Source: an uncultured Lachnospiraceae bacterium
GTDB lineage: Bacteria; Bacillota; Clostridia; Lachnospirales; Lachnospiraceae
NCBI GenBank assembly: GCA_910589265.1
Contig: CAJUTQ010000057.1
Coordinates: forward strand, 1 to 42,526
Length of the DNA stretch: 42,526 bases
Direction of reading: 5' to 3'
Made by a program: the position numbers and the translations under genes. Below, piece by piece: positions 32,838 through 41,709 of the stretch. Position 1 is the stretch's first letter. Every line of letters begins with the position of its first letter. The notes below the pieces were generated by a model, which was not told the origin of the DNA, did no database searches, and saw only the letters and a list, made by a program, of their open reading frames with translations.

Positions 32838-32873
32838 GGCTTTCCTAGAAAGTTTTACATCTAGGGGAGCGCC
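32838..32873 (+). promoter_or_regulatory. Stem-loop in the glyA leader
   Basis: GGC (32838-32840) and CCTAGA (32844-32849) pair with TCTAGG (32860-32865) and GCC (32871-32873), leaving an asymmetric internal loop (TTT against GGAGC). It does not match the THF, ZTP, glycine or SAM riboswitch patterns I know. It sits 23 nt before the start codon. Confidence 0.35.
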
Positions 32874-32896
32874 AAACAATAGATGGAGGAAATGAA

Positions 32897-34144
32897 ATGT
32901 ATTTATTAGACGAAGTAAAAAAGGTAGATCCAAAGGTGGCAGAAGCCATTGTGGAGGAACAAAAGAGGCAGAATGCTCATATTGAACTTATTGCCTCAGA
33001 AAATTGGGTAAGTAAGGCAGTAATGGCAGCTATGGGCAGCCCTTTGACAAATAAATATGCAGAAGGATATCCAGGAAAGAGATATTATGGCGGATGTGAG
33101 AAAGTGGATATTGTAGAAAACTTAGCAATTGACAGAGCAAAGGAGCTGTTTGGATGTGATTATGCCAATGTCCAGCCTCATTCAGGAGCTCAGGCCAATA
33201 TGGCTGCATTTTTTGCAATGCTCTCCCCTGGAGATGTTATTATGGGCATGGATTTAAATCATGGGGGACATTTGACCCATGGCAGCCCTGTGAATATATC
33301 AGGAAAATATTTCAAAGTCGTTTCCTATGGTGTGAATGAAGATGGATTTATTGATTATGAGGAGCTGAGAAGAATTGCTTTGGAAACAAGGCCAAAATTA
33401 ATTGTATCAGGTGCCAGTGCATATGCCAGAACTATTGATTTTAAGAAGTTTAAAGAGGTGGCAGATGAGGTGGGCGCCTATTTAATGGCGGACATTGCCC
33501 ATATTGCAGGGCTTGTGGCTGCTGGACTTCATCCAAGTCCGATCCCTTATGCAGATGTTGTAACGACAACGACACACAAGACTTTGAGGGGGCCTAGGGG
33601 CGGACTTATTTTATGCAATAAAGAAGCCGCAGAGAAGTTCAACTTTAATAAAGCTATATTTCCAGGAACCCAGGGAGGCCCTTTAATGCATGTAATTGCA
33701 GCAAAGGCTGTCAGCTTCAAAGAAGCCTTGGACGATAGCTTTCGCATTTATCAGCAAGCTATTTTGGACAATGCAAAAGCTCTTTGTAAAAGTTTAATGG
33801 ATAGAGGAATGAAACTTGTGTCAGGAGGTACAGATAACCATCTTATGCTCATGGATTTGACTCCTTTTCAATTGACAGGAAAGGAGATGGAAAAATGGCT
33901 GGATAGAGCTCGTATTACAGCGAATAAAAATACAATTCCTAATGATCCTCAGTCTCCCTTTGTGACAAGTGGCATTCGCCTTGGAACTCCAGCAGTCACC
34001 TCAAGAGGAATGAATCAAGGAGATATGGAGGAGATAGGAGAAGCCATTAGCCTGATAGTCAAAGGTGGAGAGGAGAAAATTCCAGAAGCTGAAAAAATTG
34101 TGGACAGGCTGACAAAAAAATATCCTCTTTTGGAAGAGGAATAA
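32897..34144 (+). CDS. glyA: Serine hydroxymethyltransferase
   Basis: This PLP enzyme interconverts serine and glycine while loading one-carbon units onto tetrahydrofolate. Signatures are IELIASENWVSKAV, NKYAEGYPGKRYYGG, VQPHSGAQANMA and the PLP lysine in VTTTTHKTLRGPRGG (about residue 226). The 415 residues match bacterial GlyA. ATG 32897 follows TGGAGG. A terminator follows at 34195. Confidence 0.98.
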   Translation: MYLLDEVKKVDPKVAEAIVEEQKRQNAHIELIASENWVSKAVMAAMGSPLTNKYAEGYPGKRYYGGCEKVDIVENLAIDRAKELFGCDYANVQPHSGAQANMAAFFAMLSPGDVIMGMDLNHGGHLTHGSPVNISGKYFKVVSYGVNEDGFIDYEELRRIALETRPKLIVSGASAYARTIDFKKFKEVADEVGAYLMADIAHIAGLVAAGLHPSPIPYADVVTTTTHKTLRGPRGGLILCNKEAAEKFNFNKAIFPGTQGGPLMHVIAAKAVSFKEALDDSFRIYQQAILDNAKALCKSLMDRGMKLVSGGTDNHLMLMDLTPFQLTGKEMEKWLDRARITANKNTIPNDPQSPFVTSGIRLGTPAVTSRGMNQGDMEEIGEAISLIVKGGEEKIPEAEKIVDRLTKKYPLLEEE

Positions 34145-34194
34145 ATTGAAAAAATATTCATTTTGGAGGGTGCTTTTCCCTTGTAAATGAAAAG

Positions 34195-34243
34195 AAAATC
34201 AGGGAGAATTTCCATTTCTTGTGGAGTTCATCCCTGATTTTTT
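34195..34243 (+). terminator. Rho-independent terminator after glyA
   Basis: AAAATCAGGGA (34195-34205) pairs with TCCCTGATTTT (34231-34241) and a T run follows. An inner TTTCCA/TGGAG pairing lengthens the stem. Confidence 0.9.
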
Positions 34244-34283
34244 AAGGTGAGTGGAAAATACAGAAAACAAAGGAAAGAGAGAA

Positions 34284-34976
34284 ATGAAAATTTTATTTGT
34301 AGAAGATGATTTAGAAATTAGTAATATGTTAAAAAACTTTCTCATAACAGAAAACTTTGAAGTAGTAACGGCTTTTGATGGAGAGAGCGCCTTACAGAAA
34401 TTTTTTGAAGATGATTATAGTATTATCTTGCTCGATCTTATGATACCGAAAAAAAGTGGAATGGAAGTTATGAAAGAAATTAGAAAAAAGAGTACAGTTC
34501 CTATCATTATTATATCAGCGAAGGACACAGATTCTGATAAAACATTAGGCTTAGGTCTGGGGGCAGATGATTATATTACAAAGCCCTTTTCGGTTACAGA
34601 AGTATTGGCAAGAATAAAAGCCAATATTCGAAGAAATACTCAGTATGGGGCGCAAATGAATGAGGAGGAAAATGTCCTAATATGTGGCAGTCTTATAATG
34701 GATACGGATCATTATTCTGTATTGAAAAATGGAGTAAAGATTGAATTAACGGCAAAAGAGTTTGAGATTTTAAAGCTTCTAATGAAAAATAAAAAAAAGG
34801 TTTATACAAAAGAGCAGATATACTCCCATATTTGGAAGGATGCTTATTTGGGAGATGAAAATGCTGTCAATGTCCATATTAGCAGGCTAAGGAACAAAAT
34901 AGAAGATAATCCTCGAAATCCCCAAATTGTCCTCACTGTTTGGGGAATAGGTTACAGATTAGGAGATATGGAATGA
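34284..34976 (+). CDS. OmpR-family response regulator of an ABC export module
   Basis: The receiver domain has Asp8/Asp9, phospho-acceptor Asp51 (LLDLMIPKKSG) and Lys100 (ITKPF). The winged helix shows LTAKEFEILKLLMKN and NAVNVHISRLRNKIE. ATG 34284 is chosen because AAAGGAAAGAG lies just ahead and the domain starts at once; GTG 34251 would add 11 residues. It overlaps the kinase gene by 4 bases. It is of the type that controls bacitracin or lantibiotic resistance transporters, which here lie directly downstream. Confidence 0.95.
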   Translation: MKILFVEDDLEISNMLKNFLITENFEVVTAFDGESALQKFFEDDYSIILLDLMIPKKSGMEVMKEIRKKSTVPIIIISAKDTDSDKTLGLGLGADDYITKPFSVTEVLARIKANIRRNTQYGAQMNEEENVLICGSLIMDTDHYSVLKNGVKIELTAKEFEILKLLMKNKKKVYTKEQIYSHIWKDAYLGDENAVNVHISRLRNKIEDNPRNPQIVLTVWGIGYRLGDME

Positions 34977-35899
34977 TGGATAGAGCCTTGGTCTATGTCA
35001 TTATCTTATTGCTTGTTGTTATTTTATGTCAGCAGTTTATCTACAAGAAAGGCATAGAGATAAAGCTGAAAAAAATGAGCAGAGAACTGTCTCATATTTT
35101 GGAAAATGACAGTAACGAAAAGGTTATGGTATTTACAGATAACAAAATATTAATAGATTTATGCGGACAGATTAACCGGTTACTCTTAGAGCGCCAGAAA
35201 ATAAAAAGTGCATTTAGAAAGCAGGAGATTTCATCGAAAAAAATGCTTTCTAACATATCCCATGATATAAAAACGCCCTTGACAGTTATCTTAGGATATT
35301 TGGAAATGATACGTCTTAGCCATGAAGGTGACCAAGCATTACAAAAGGTAGAAGTAAAGGCTAGGCAGGTTTTGGAGCTTATAAATGAGTTTTTTACATT
35401 GGCAAAATTAGAAGCAGGGGATATGAAGATAGAGGTAAGAAAAATAAATATCAACGAGTTGTGCAGGGAAAGTATATTGAGTTTTTATGATATTCTTTCT
35501 GGAAAAAATTTTATGGTGGATATATTTATACCAGAAGATAATTTGTTTGTACAGGGAGATAGGGATGCCATTAACAGAATTTTATCGAATGTAATATCCA
35601 ATGCATTGCGCTATGGAAAGGACGGAAAGTATATAGGGTTTACATTGAGAGAAAGTGAAAATCATGTATATATAGATGTAATAGATAAAGGAAAGGGTAT
35701 AGAGAAAGAGTTTGCCTTAAGTGTTTTTGAACGGCTATATACAATGGAGGATTCAAGAAACCGTAAGATACAGGGAAATGGATTAGGACTTACCATTGCA
35801 AAAAATCTTGCTAACCAGTTAGAAGGAGATATATTTTTAGAAAGTGAGCCTAATGTAAAAACAATATTTACTGTAAAGTTGAAAAAATATAAATGTTAA
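34973..35899 (+). CDS. Small membrane histidine kinase (intramembrane-sensing type)
   Basis: The 308-residue kinase has a single strong N-terminal membrane segment (about 4-24) and almost no extracellular part, as in intramembrane-sensing kinases linked to peptide-antibiotic transporters. His97 lies in NISHDIKTPLTVILGYLE. The ATPase domain has ILSNVISNALRYG, DKGKGIE and GNGLGLTIAKN. ATG 34973 overlaps the regulator stop. It probably responds to drug flux through the neighbouring transporter. Confidence 0.94.
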   Translation: MMDRALVYVIILLLVVILCQQFIYKKGIEIKLKKMSRELSHILENDSNEKVMVFTDNKILIDLCGQINRLLLERQKIKSAFRKQEISSKKMLSNISHDIKTPLTVILGYLEMIRLSHEGDQALQKVEVKARQVLELINEFFTLAKLEAGDMKIEVRKININELCRESILSFYDILSGKNFMVDIFIPEDNLFVQGDRDAINRILSNVISNALRYGKDGKYIGFTLRESENHVYIDVIDKGKGIEKEFALSVFERLYTMEDSRNRKIQGNGLGLTIAKNLANQLEGDIFLESEPNVKTIFTVKLKKYKC

Positions 35900-36000
35900 A
35901 AAACAGGAAGAAAGATATTTGTAAGAATTCAGCAAGAGTTTTGAAAAACCTATGGGTTACAATAGGTTTCAAGAGAGGAACACATTCTTGAAAGGAGGCA

Positions 36001-36927
36001 ATGAATATGCTGTATATTTTACAGACAAATCATCTTACAAAAACGATTGACCATAAGGATTTGGTTCAAAACGTAAATATCCATGTGAAAAAGGGAGAAA
36101 TCTACGGATTTCTAGGACCAAATGGGGCAGGGAAAACGACTGTGATGAAAATGATTACAAATATTTGGAAGCCAACAGAAGGCAGGATTGAACTTTTTGG
36201 TGAAATACTTACGCCTACTTCCTATGAGGTTTTAAAAAGAATGGGAAGCATTATTGAATTTCCTACCTTTTATGACCATTTAAGTGGAAAAGAAAATTTG
36301 CGGCTTCATTGTGAATACATGGGATACTACAGTCCAAATAGCGTGGAGGATGCGCTTTCCATGTTAGAATTAACAGAAGCAGGAGATAAACCTATTAAAA
36401 ACTATTCCTTAGGTATGAAACAGAGATTAGGTATTGCCAGGGCAATCTTACATAAGCCAGAATTGTTAGTCCTTGATGAACCTACCAACGGATTGGATCC
36501 TGTTGGAATGAAACAACTTCGGGAGCTCTTCAAAATGCTTTGTATAGAATATGGGATTACTATTATTCTATCCAGTCATATCCTTTATGAAGTGGAAAGC
36601 ATAGCAGATACAATTGGAATTATCAATAATGGAAAAATGATGAAAGAAATATCTATGAAAGAAATTTCCAAAATGAATACGGCATATATTGAACTTTCTA
36701 CTCCGGATATAAAGAAAGCAGTATATGTACTGGCAGATCAATTGGAGTTGCATAATTTCAAAATAGTAGATAAAGAAAATATACGTATTTATGACAGCGG
36801 GATTACTGCAAATGACATATCAAAGGCATTAACAAAAAATGATGTGAAGATTAGCGCAATTGGTAAGAAATCGGAAAACCTTGAGGACTATTTTTTAAAA
36901 CTGACAGAGGAGGGGAGAAAAGAATGA
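36001..36927 (+). CDS. BcrA-type ABC transporter ATP-binding protein
   Basis: Walker A is GPNGAGKTT (residues 39-47), the signature is YSLGMKQRLGIAR and Walker B is LLVLDEPTNGLD (about 155-166), followed by the H-loop in SSHIL. A C-terminal extension of about 90 residues is typical of BcrA and lantibiotic immunity ATPases. A perfect AAAGGAGG precedes ATG 36001. It overlaps the permease gene by 4 bases. It likely powers removal of a cell-wall-active peptide from the membrane. Confidence 0.94.
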   Translation: MNMLYILQTNHLTKTIDHKDLVQNVNIHVKKGEIYGFLGPNGAGKTTVMKMITNIWKPTEGRIELFGEILTPTSYEVLKRMGSIIEFPTFYDHLSGKENLRLHCEYMGYYSPNSVEDALSMLELTEAGDKPIKNYSLGMKQRLGIARAILHKPELLVLDEPTNGLDPVGMKQLRELFKMLCIEYGITIILSSHILYEVESIADTIGIINNGKMMKEISMKEISKMNTAYIELSTPDIKKAVYVLADQLELHNFKIVDKENIRIYDSGITANDISKALTKNDVKISAIGKKSENLEDYFLKLTEEGRKE

Positions 36928-37592
36928 TGAAGTTAATTAGACTTGAATGGAAGAAAAACAATATAACAAAATATGTGAGAAGCGCTTTTATTATGTCAAT
37001 GATCTTTTTGTTATTACTTTTATCTGTTGCAAGTGAACTGGAAAAAGAAAAATACATGGTATATGCAGGAGCTGAATTATTTGCCAATATGTCATTCATT
37101 ATATTTACGAGTGTCATGTTAGCTTCCTTCATTGTCAGTTCGTATAAAAATAAGACAATCCATGTAATGTTTTCTTATCCTATTAGTCGAAAGAAAATAT
37201 TATTGTCACAAATGTCAGCAGTATGGATTTTTAATTTTATAGCCTTGGTTTTAACAAAAATATTCCATTATAGTATGCTTTCCATGACAAAAAAATATAC
37301 CCATATAACAGCAGCAAGCATTCCATTGGGAAATAGCACATTTTATATTGGAATAATTATAAATTCAGCAGTCATGGTCAGCATAAGCTTTATAGCTCTG
37401 CTCATAGGGTTGAGAAGAAAATCATCAAAAGCAACCATCATTGGAGGAGTTGTCATTGCATGCCTTACTCAAGGAAATGTGGGAGCTTATACTTTAACAG
37501 ATAATATACTTTTTAAAGTCACTTTATTAATAGCAGCTTCTATTGCTGTATTTCTCTCACTTTATAAATTAGAAACAAGGGATGTTTTGTAA
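36924..37592 (+). CDS. ABC-2 type permease of the peptide-resistance module
   Basis: The product has 222 residues with about six hydrophobic segments. It begins MMKLIRLEWKKNNI, the amphipathic start usual for BcrB and lantibiotic immunity permeases, and carries the SYPISRKKILLSQ coupling loop. It ends LYKLETRDVL. It overlaps the ATPase gene by 4 bases. No second permease or peptide precursor gene follows, so this looks like resistance without production. The 254-bp gap after it contains only AT-rich sequence. Confidence 0.9.
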   Translation: MMKLIRLEWKKNNITKYVRSAFIMSMIFLLLLLSVASELEKEKYMVYAGAELFANMSFIIFTSVMLASFIVSSYKNKTIHVMFSYPISRKKILLSQMSAVWIFNFIALVLTKIFHYSMLSMTKKYTHITAASIPLGNSTFYIGIIINSAVMVSISFIALLIGLRRKSSKATIIGGVVIACLTQGNVGAYTLTDNILFKVTLLIAASIAVFLSLYKLETRDVL

Positions 37593-37846
37593 GATTGATT
37601 TATCTTGCATATCATATAATTGTATTAAACAATTTTTGCAGGTGATCGCATATGGACAAAAGAAACAATATATGAAAATTGTCATTGGAAGTATTTTAAA
37701 AATTTAGGAACAAGAGGAAAAAAGATTTTCATAGGCAAAAAAAGAATCTTTATTGCCCAATGTTCCTTCTTTCCTCTCTATTTTCTATTGCTTTTCCAAA
37801 GGATAGGGAAAGTTAGCAGCCCCTCTTCTACAAAATTTTCCCTTTA

Positions 37847-38857
37847 TTACAATAGGGGAATACTATGGGAGGCTAAATCGGCAGCAGTCGAATCTGGCCA
37901 AAGGGAACATTGAACTTCCCCGATATGAGCTTTTCGAAGAAAGAACATGCAAAGTCTGGATTGTCCAATACCTCCTCCAATAGTATAGGGGAGTTGTTCT
38001 TCAATGATGGCTTTTTGAAAGGGCAGATTGGCTCTATCTTCACAGCCGCTTTTTTTTAGCTGGCTTAATAAAGCGTCTTTGTCAACCCGAATACCCATGG
38101 AAGATAATTCAAGAGCAATATCTAAGACGGGATAATAGACAACAATGTCTGCGTTGAGAGACCAGTCGTCATAATCAGGAGCCCGTCCATCATGTTTTTG
38201 CCCGGATTTTAATAAGTCTCCGATTTGCATAATACATACAGCGCCTTTTTCCTTGGAAATAAGATACTCTCTTTCTTTTGGCGTTTTTGTTGGAAAACGA
38301 TCTTCCAATTCCTGAGTTGTAATAAAAAAAATGTCTTTGGGAAGTATCTCGTCAATATAGTCATACTGGATGGCCATATACTTTTCTGTTTTTCTTAAAA
38401 TTTTATAAATTTTTTGTACAGTTTCCTTTAAAGTGTTTATATTACGCTCCTCAGGGGAAATAATTTTTTCCCAGTCCCACTGATCGACAAAAATGGAGTG
38501 AATATTGTCTGTGTCTTCATCCCTGCGTATGGCATTCATGTCTGTATAAAGTCCCTCTCCACATTGAAATCCATATTTTTGTAATGCATACCGTTTCCAC
38601 TTTGCAAGGGAGTGAACAATTTCCGCTTCTTTGTTATTCCCCTCTTTTATTCCAAAGGAGACAGGGCGTTCTACGCCGTTTAAATTATCGTTAAGCCCTG
38701 ATTTTGGATCCACAAATAAAGGTGCTGTAACCCTTAAAAGATGGAGATGATTTGCTAACAGATTTTGAAAAAAGTCTTTCACTGTTTTAATGCCAATCTG
38801 GGTGTCATAAAGGTTTAATTGAGACTGGTAGCTTTTTGGAATGATTGTTTTATTCAT
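37847..38857 (-). CDS. asnA: Aspartate--ammonia ligase
   Basis: AsnA makes asparagine from aspartate and free ammonia with ATP. It has an aminoacyl-tRNA-synthetase-like fold. Blocks PLFVDPKSGLNDNLNGVERPV, HSLAKWKRYAL, YTDMNAIRRDED, VDQWDWEK and the C-terminal GGGIGQSRLCMF are diagnostic. The 336 residues are full length. GAGGAGG precedes ATG 38857. No Asn T-box is visible in the short leader. Confidence 0.97.
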   Translation of the reverse strand: MNKTIIPKSYQSQLNLYDTQIGIKTVKDFFQNLLANHLHLLRVTAPLFVDPKSGLNDNLNGVERPVSFGIKEGNNKEAEIVHSLAKWKRYALQKYGFQCGEGLYTDMNAIRRDEDTDNIHSIFVDQWDWEKIISPEERNINTLKETVQKIYKILRKTEKYMAIQYDYIDEILPKDIFFITTQELEDRFPTKTPKEREYLISKEKGAVCIMQIGDLLKSGQKHDGRAPDYDDWSLNADIVVYYPVLDIALELSSMGIRVDKDALLSQLKKSGCEDRANLPFQKAIIEEQLPYTIGGGIGQSRLCMFFLRKAHIGEVQCSLWPDSTAADLASHSIPLL

Positions 38858-38942
38858 AGATTTTCCTCCTCTAACAAATTTACTCCTATTTTATTAAAAG
38901 CTTTTTTTTCATAGAATGCAAGGAAAAATTCTAAAAGGGATA

Positions 38943-38971
38943 TTGATTTTTATTTTGGGTTGTAATATAAT
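38943..38971 (+). promoter_or_regulatory. Promoter of the PepSY protein gene
   Basis: TTGATT (38943-38948) is 17 bp from TATAAT (38966-38971). It predicts a leader of about 130 nt, AT-rich and without a recognised element. Confidence 0.6.
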
Positions 38972-39107
38972 AACAACGTTTTTATAAAATATTCTCAGGA
39001 AGGGAAGATGAAATTTTTTAATGTAATTTTAATTTTTTTCATCTAAAATAAATATATTATAACAAATAAGAAAAAAACCGTATGGGATTAGGATCAGGAG
39101 GGTAAGT

Positions 39108-40073
39108 ATGAAACTAAACAAAAACATAGGGAAGTTTATAAGCGGGACAGTAGCAGCAGTAGCCTTACTTACAATTCCCGTATTTGCAGAAGAAGTCACC
39201 AATATTCAGGCTGAGAGGCTTGCAGAAAGTTATCTGCCTTCCGATAAAATCTTGGTGGAAACAGATATAAATAAGAGGGAATATCAATTAGATTATTATA
39301 GTGAAAGCCGCCAGGAGGAGTATAGAATTACAGTGAGCAGAACAGTTCAGAGAGTTCTTGAGTTTGAGAGTAACATACCCAATGCCAATGGCGGAAGAAA
39401 TGTAACTTTGACAGAAGAACAGGCGAAGCAAGTTGTTTTAAGAGAAATAGCAGGAGCCAGGGTTCATACAATATACTTGGATTCCAATGATTTACTAAAG
39501 GAATACCAGGTGACCTATACTTCAGATAAGAGTTATGGAAAGTATACGATCCATCCAGAGTCAGGAAATGTATTAAAAAGAGATATTGTGTTTCTAAATA
39601 AGTCTCAGTCTAACACTACTTCAACATCCGCTACCAATACCCAGACAAATCAGAATCAGCAGCCGGTAGATCAGACTCAACAACAGATGAACCAGACAGG
39701 AATAGATGCCTATGCCTCTTCCAGCTCTTCTACAGGCAGTCAAACCCAGCAGCCAGTAGATCAGACCCAGCAACAGACGAATCAAACACAACAGCCGGCA
39801 GCACAGACTCCTGTAGATCCTTATGGGTCTCAGTCAGTAACTCCCACTCCTCCTGCCAATAGTGGAACTTCTACAGGAATTGGATTAGAGAAAGCAAAAC
39901 AGATTGCAAGGCAGCAGGCCCCTGCAGGCGCAACCATTGTTAAGTGGGAATATGACTGGGAGTATGGGAGGCCGTGTTATGAAATAGAATTAAGAAAGGG
40001 ATGGATGGAATACGAGTATAAAATTGATGCTAATTCAGGAACTATTATAGCATATGATGTTGATTATGATTGA
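39108..40073 (+). CDS. Secreted PepSY-repeat protein with Gln/Asn-rich linker
   Basis: A signal peptide is clear (basic MKLNKNIGK, hydrophobic core, likely cleavage after VFA near residue 27). Two PepSY-like units follow (about 30-85 and 105-160), each ending with a YxxxxHPESGxVLK-like strand. A 90-residue Gln/Thr/Asn/Ser/Pro linker with repeated QQPVDQTQQQ comes next, and a third PepSY unit (about 255-321) ends DANSGTIIAYDVDYD. PepSY domains often inhibit or escort secreted peptidases. There is no peptidase gene beside it. Confidence 0.85.
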   Translation: MKLNKNIGKFISGTVAAVALLTIPVFAEEVTNIQAERLAESYLPSDKILVETDINKREYQLDYYSESRQEEYRITVSRTVQRVLEFESNIPNANGGRNVTLTEEQAKQVVLREIAGARVHTIYLDSNDLLKEYQVTYTSDKSYGKYTIHPESGNVLKRDIVFLNKSQSNTTSTSATNTQTNQNQQPVDQTQQQMNQTGIDAYASSSSSTGSQTQQPVDQTQQQTNQTQQPAAQTPVDPYGSQSVTPTPPANSGTSTGIGLEKAKQIARQQAPAGATIVKWEYDWEYGRPCYEIELRKGWMEYEYKIDANSGTIIAYDVDYD

Positions 40074-40091
40074 TTTTATGTGAACGGAGTG

Positions 40092-40130
40092 AAATTGCTG
40101 TAGGACAATATGTCTTATAGCAATTTTTTT
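40092..40130 (+). terminator. Terminator of the PepSY gene and intron insertion site
   Basis: AAATTGCT (40092-40099) pairs with AGCAATTT (40119-40126), with further pairing inside, and a run of seven T follows. The group II intron fragment starts two bases later, which is the normal habitat of class C introns. Confidence 0.88.
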
Positions 40131-40131
40131 C

Positions 40132-40365
40132 GTTTGCCCAGCATGGGCGAGTTCTAACGGGTGAAAGTCCTGAGTGTGCGTAGGCAACGACGAAGCACAT
40201 AGCCGAACAGCAAGGGTGTCCGCTGCGAGACGGAATCTGAAAGAAGCTGTAAGCAAACCTCTGACCTGACGGACAGAAACCGCATAAAAGGCTCGGAAAT
40301 GCGGATAAGGTGGCTAAAAACACTGAAGTCCAAAAGTTGCTGGAAGTACGAGTAAATGCGGCAGG
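40132..40365 (+). mobile_element. 5' fragment of a group IIC-like intron (domain I)
   Basis: The stretch begins GTTTGCCCAGCATGGGCGAG and continues with GGGTGAAAGTCC, GCAAGGGTGTCCG, GACGGAATCTGAA and GAGTAAATG. In order and spacing this recalls the Oceanobacillus iheyensis class C intron domain I. It lies directly after a terminator, as class C introns do. Only about 234 nt remain before the IS21 element; domains II-VI and the normal ORF start are missing. It cannot splice as it stands. Confidence 0.8.
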
Positions 40366-40476
40366 TGTCAATGACGGTGTTAAAATGTAAGAAAAAGGCG
40401 TTTAAATTTTGCAGTTTTTTGGATGTATTGTAAAATATGATACACTCTTATAAAAACATTATAGGAGTAAATAAAG

Positions 40477-41709
40477 ATGAAAGGAAACTTATGGATGGAA
40501 ATTAGAAATGAACGGAAGAAAGGACTTAGTTATACTGAAATAGCCAGAAAACATCACATTGATCCAAGAACAGCTAAGAAAGATGCTCAATCAGACACCA
40601 AACCAGTATATACGCTTATTGCGCCCAAACCTTCAAAGCTTGACCCATACAAGCATTTAATGGATATGTGGATGGAAGAAGCTCCGTACAGCGCAGTACG
40701 TATTCATGAAAAACTAATGGAACAGGGATGTGACTGTCAATATACAATTGTACGGCAGTACGTTGCAACAAGAAAAGCGGACTTAAATGAGAAGGCTACA
40801 GTGAGATTTGAAACCATGCCTGGTTTGCAGGGGCAGGTTGACTGGGGATTCTTTGAAAATTACAAGGCGCTGGAGAATGGAGAATATAAGAAATTATACT
40901 GCTTTCTTATGACACTTGGATACTCCCGGATGAGATATATAGAGTTTGTCACGGACATGAGTACAACAACACTTATTAAATGCCACATTAACGCATTCAG
41001 ATACGTTGGTGGATATCCTCAAGAAATTCTGTATGACAACATGAAGCAGGTTGTTGTAAAAAGGATGATGAAACAATCTGAAAGTGAATTGAATAAACAG
41101 TTTGAAGATTTTGCCGGATTTTACGGTTATAAACCTATATTGTGTCGCCCATACAGAGGTCAGACAAAAGGTAACGTTGAACGAACCGTAAGATATGTAA
41201 GGGAAAACTTTATGGTGGGAGTTACCTATAACTCATTGGAAAATTTAAACAGTCAGGCACATGCATGGTGTAATAAAATAAATGCCAAAGTCCATGGCAC
41301 TACAAATGAACGTCCTATTGACAGTCTGCCAGTGGAAAATCTTCAGCCATTAAAAAGGGAATACATTATTGATAAGATAAATTTAAGAAGCGTTGAAAAA
41401 GACTGCCTCATCAGCTATGCCGGCAATAAATATTCTGTTCCAGCAGAATACGTTGGCAGGGATGTGACAGTCCTTGTCCTCGACCATATGTTAGCAGCAT
41501 ACTTCGAGGGTAAACAAATAGCTTTACATAAGTTATCTTATAGCAAAAACACCTATAATGTCAACAAAGAACACTATAAATCTATGATTGTTAAATCAGG
41601 TTTTGGTGTTGAAAACACGCTGCTTAATAATCCTGATTTGATGGATTTAAGTATACCTGATCATTCCCTGAAAAAATATGATGAGCTGATGGGAGGTATA
41701 ACACTATGA
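40477..41709 (+). CDS. istA: IS21-family transposase IstA
   Basis: The 410-residue DDE transposase has an N-terminal helix-turn-helix (GLSYTEIARKHHIDPRTAKKD) and an RNase H-like core. The catalytic triad is Asp122 (GQVDWG), Asp187 (ILYDNMK) and Glu235 (GNVERTVRY). A C-terminal beta-barrel (YAGNKYSVPAEYVGRDV) follows. The frame is intact. Its stop overlaps the istB start by 4 bases, as in the family. Because IstB is lost, it should not transpose efficiently unless another copy supplies IstB. Confidence 0.95.
   Translation: MKGNLWMEIRNERKKGLSYTEIARKHHIDPRTAKKDAQSDTKPVYTLIAPKPSKLDPYKHLMDMWMEEAPYSAVRIHEKLMEQGCDCQYTIVRQYVATRKADLNEKATVRFETMPGLQGQVDWGFFENYKALENGEYKKLYCFLMTLGYSRMRYIEFVTDMSTTTLIKCHINAFRYVGGYPQEILYDNMKQVVVKRMMKQSESELNKQFEDFAGFYGYKPILCRPYRGQTKGNVERTVRYVRENFMVGVTYNSLENLNSQAHAWCNKINAKVHGTTNERPIDSLPVENLQPLKREYIIDKINLRSVEKDCLISYAGNKYSVPAEYVGRDVTVLVLDHMLAAYFEGKQIALHKLSYSKNTYNVNKEHYKSMIVKSGFGVENTLLNNPDLMDLSIPDHSLKKYDELMGGITL

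Noticed and set aside
38858..38950. Asn T-box before asnA
   Set aside because: The leader is too short and no T-box core sequence (GGGTGGNACCGCG type) is present. The same was found for argG.
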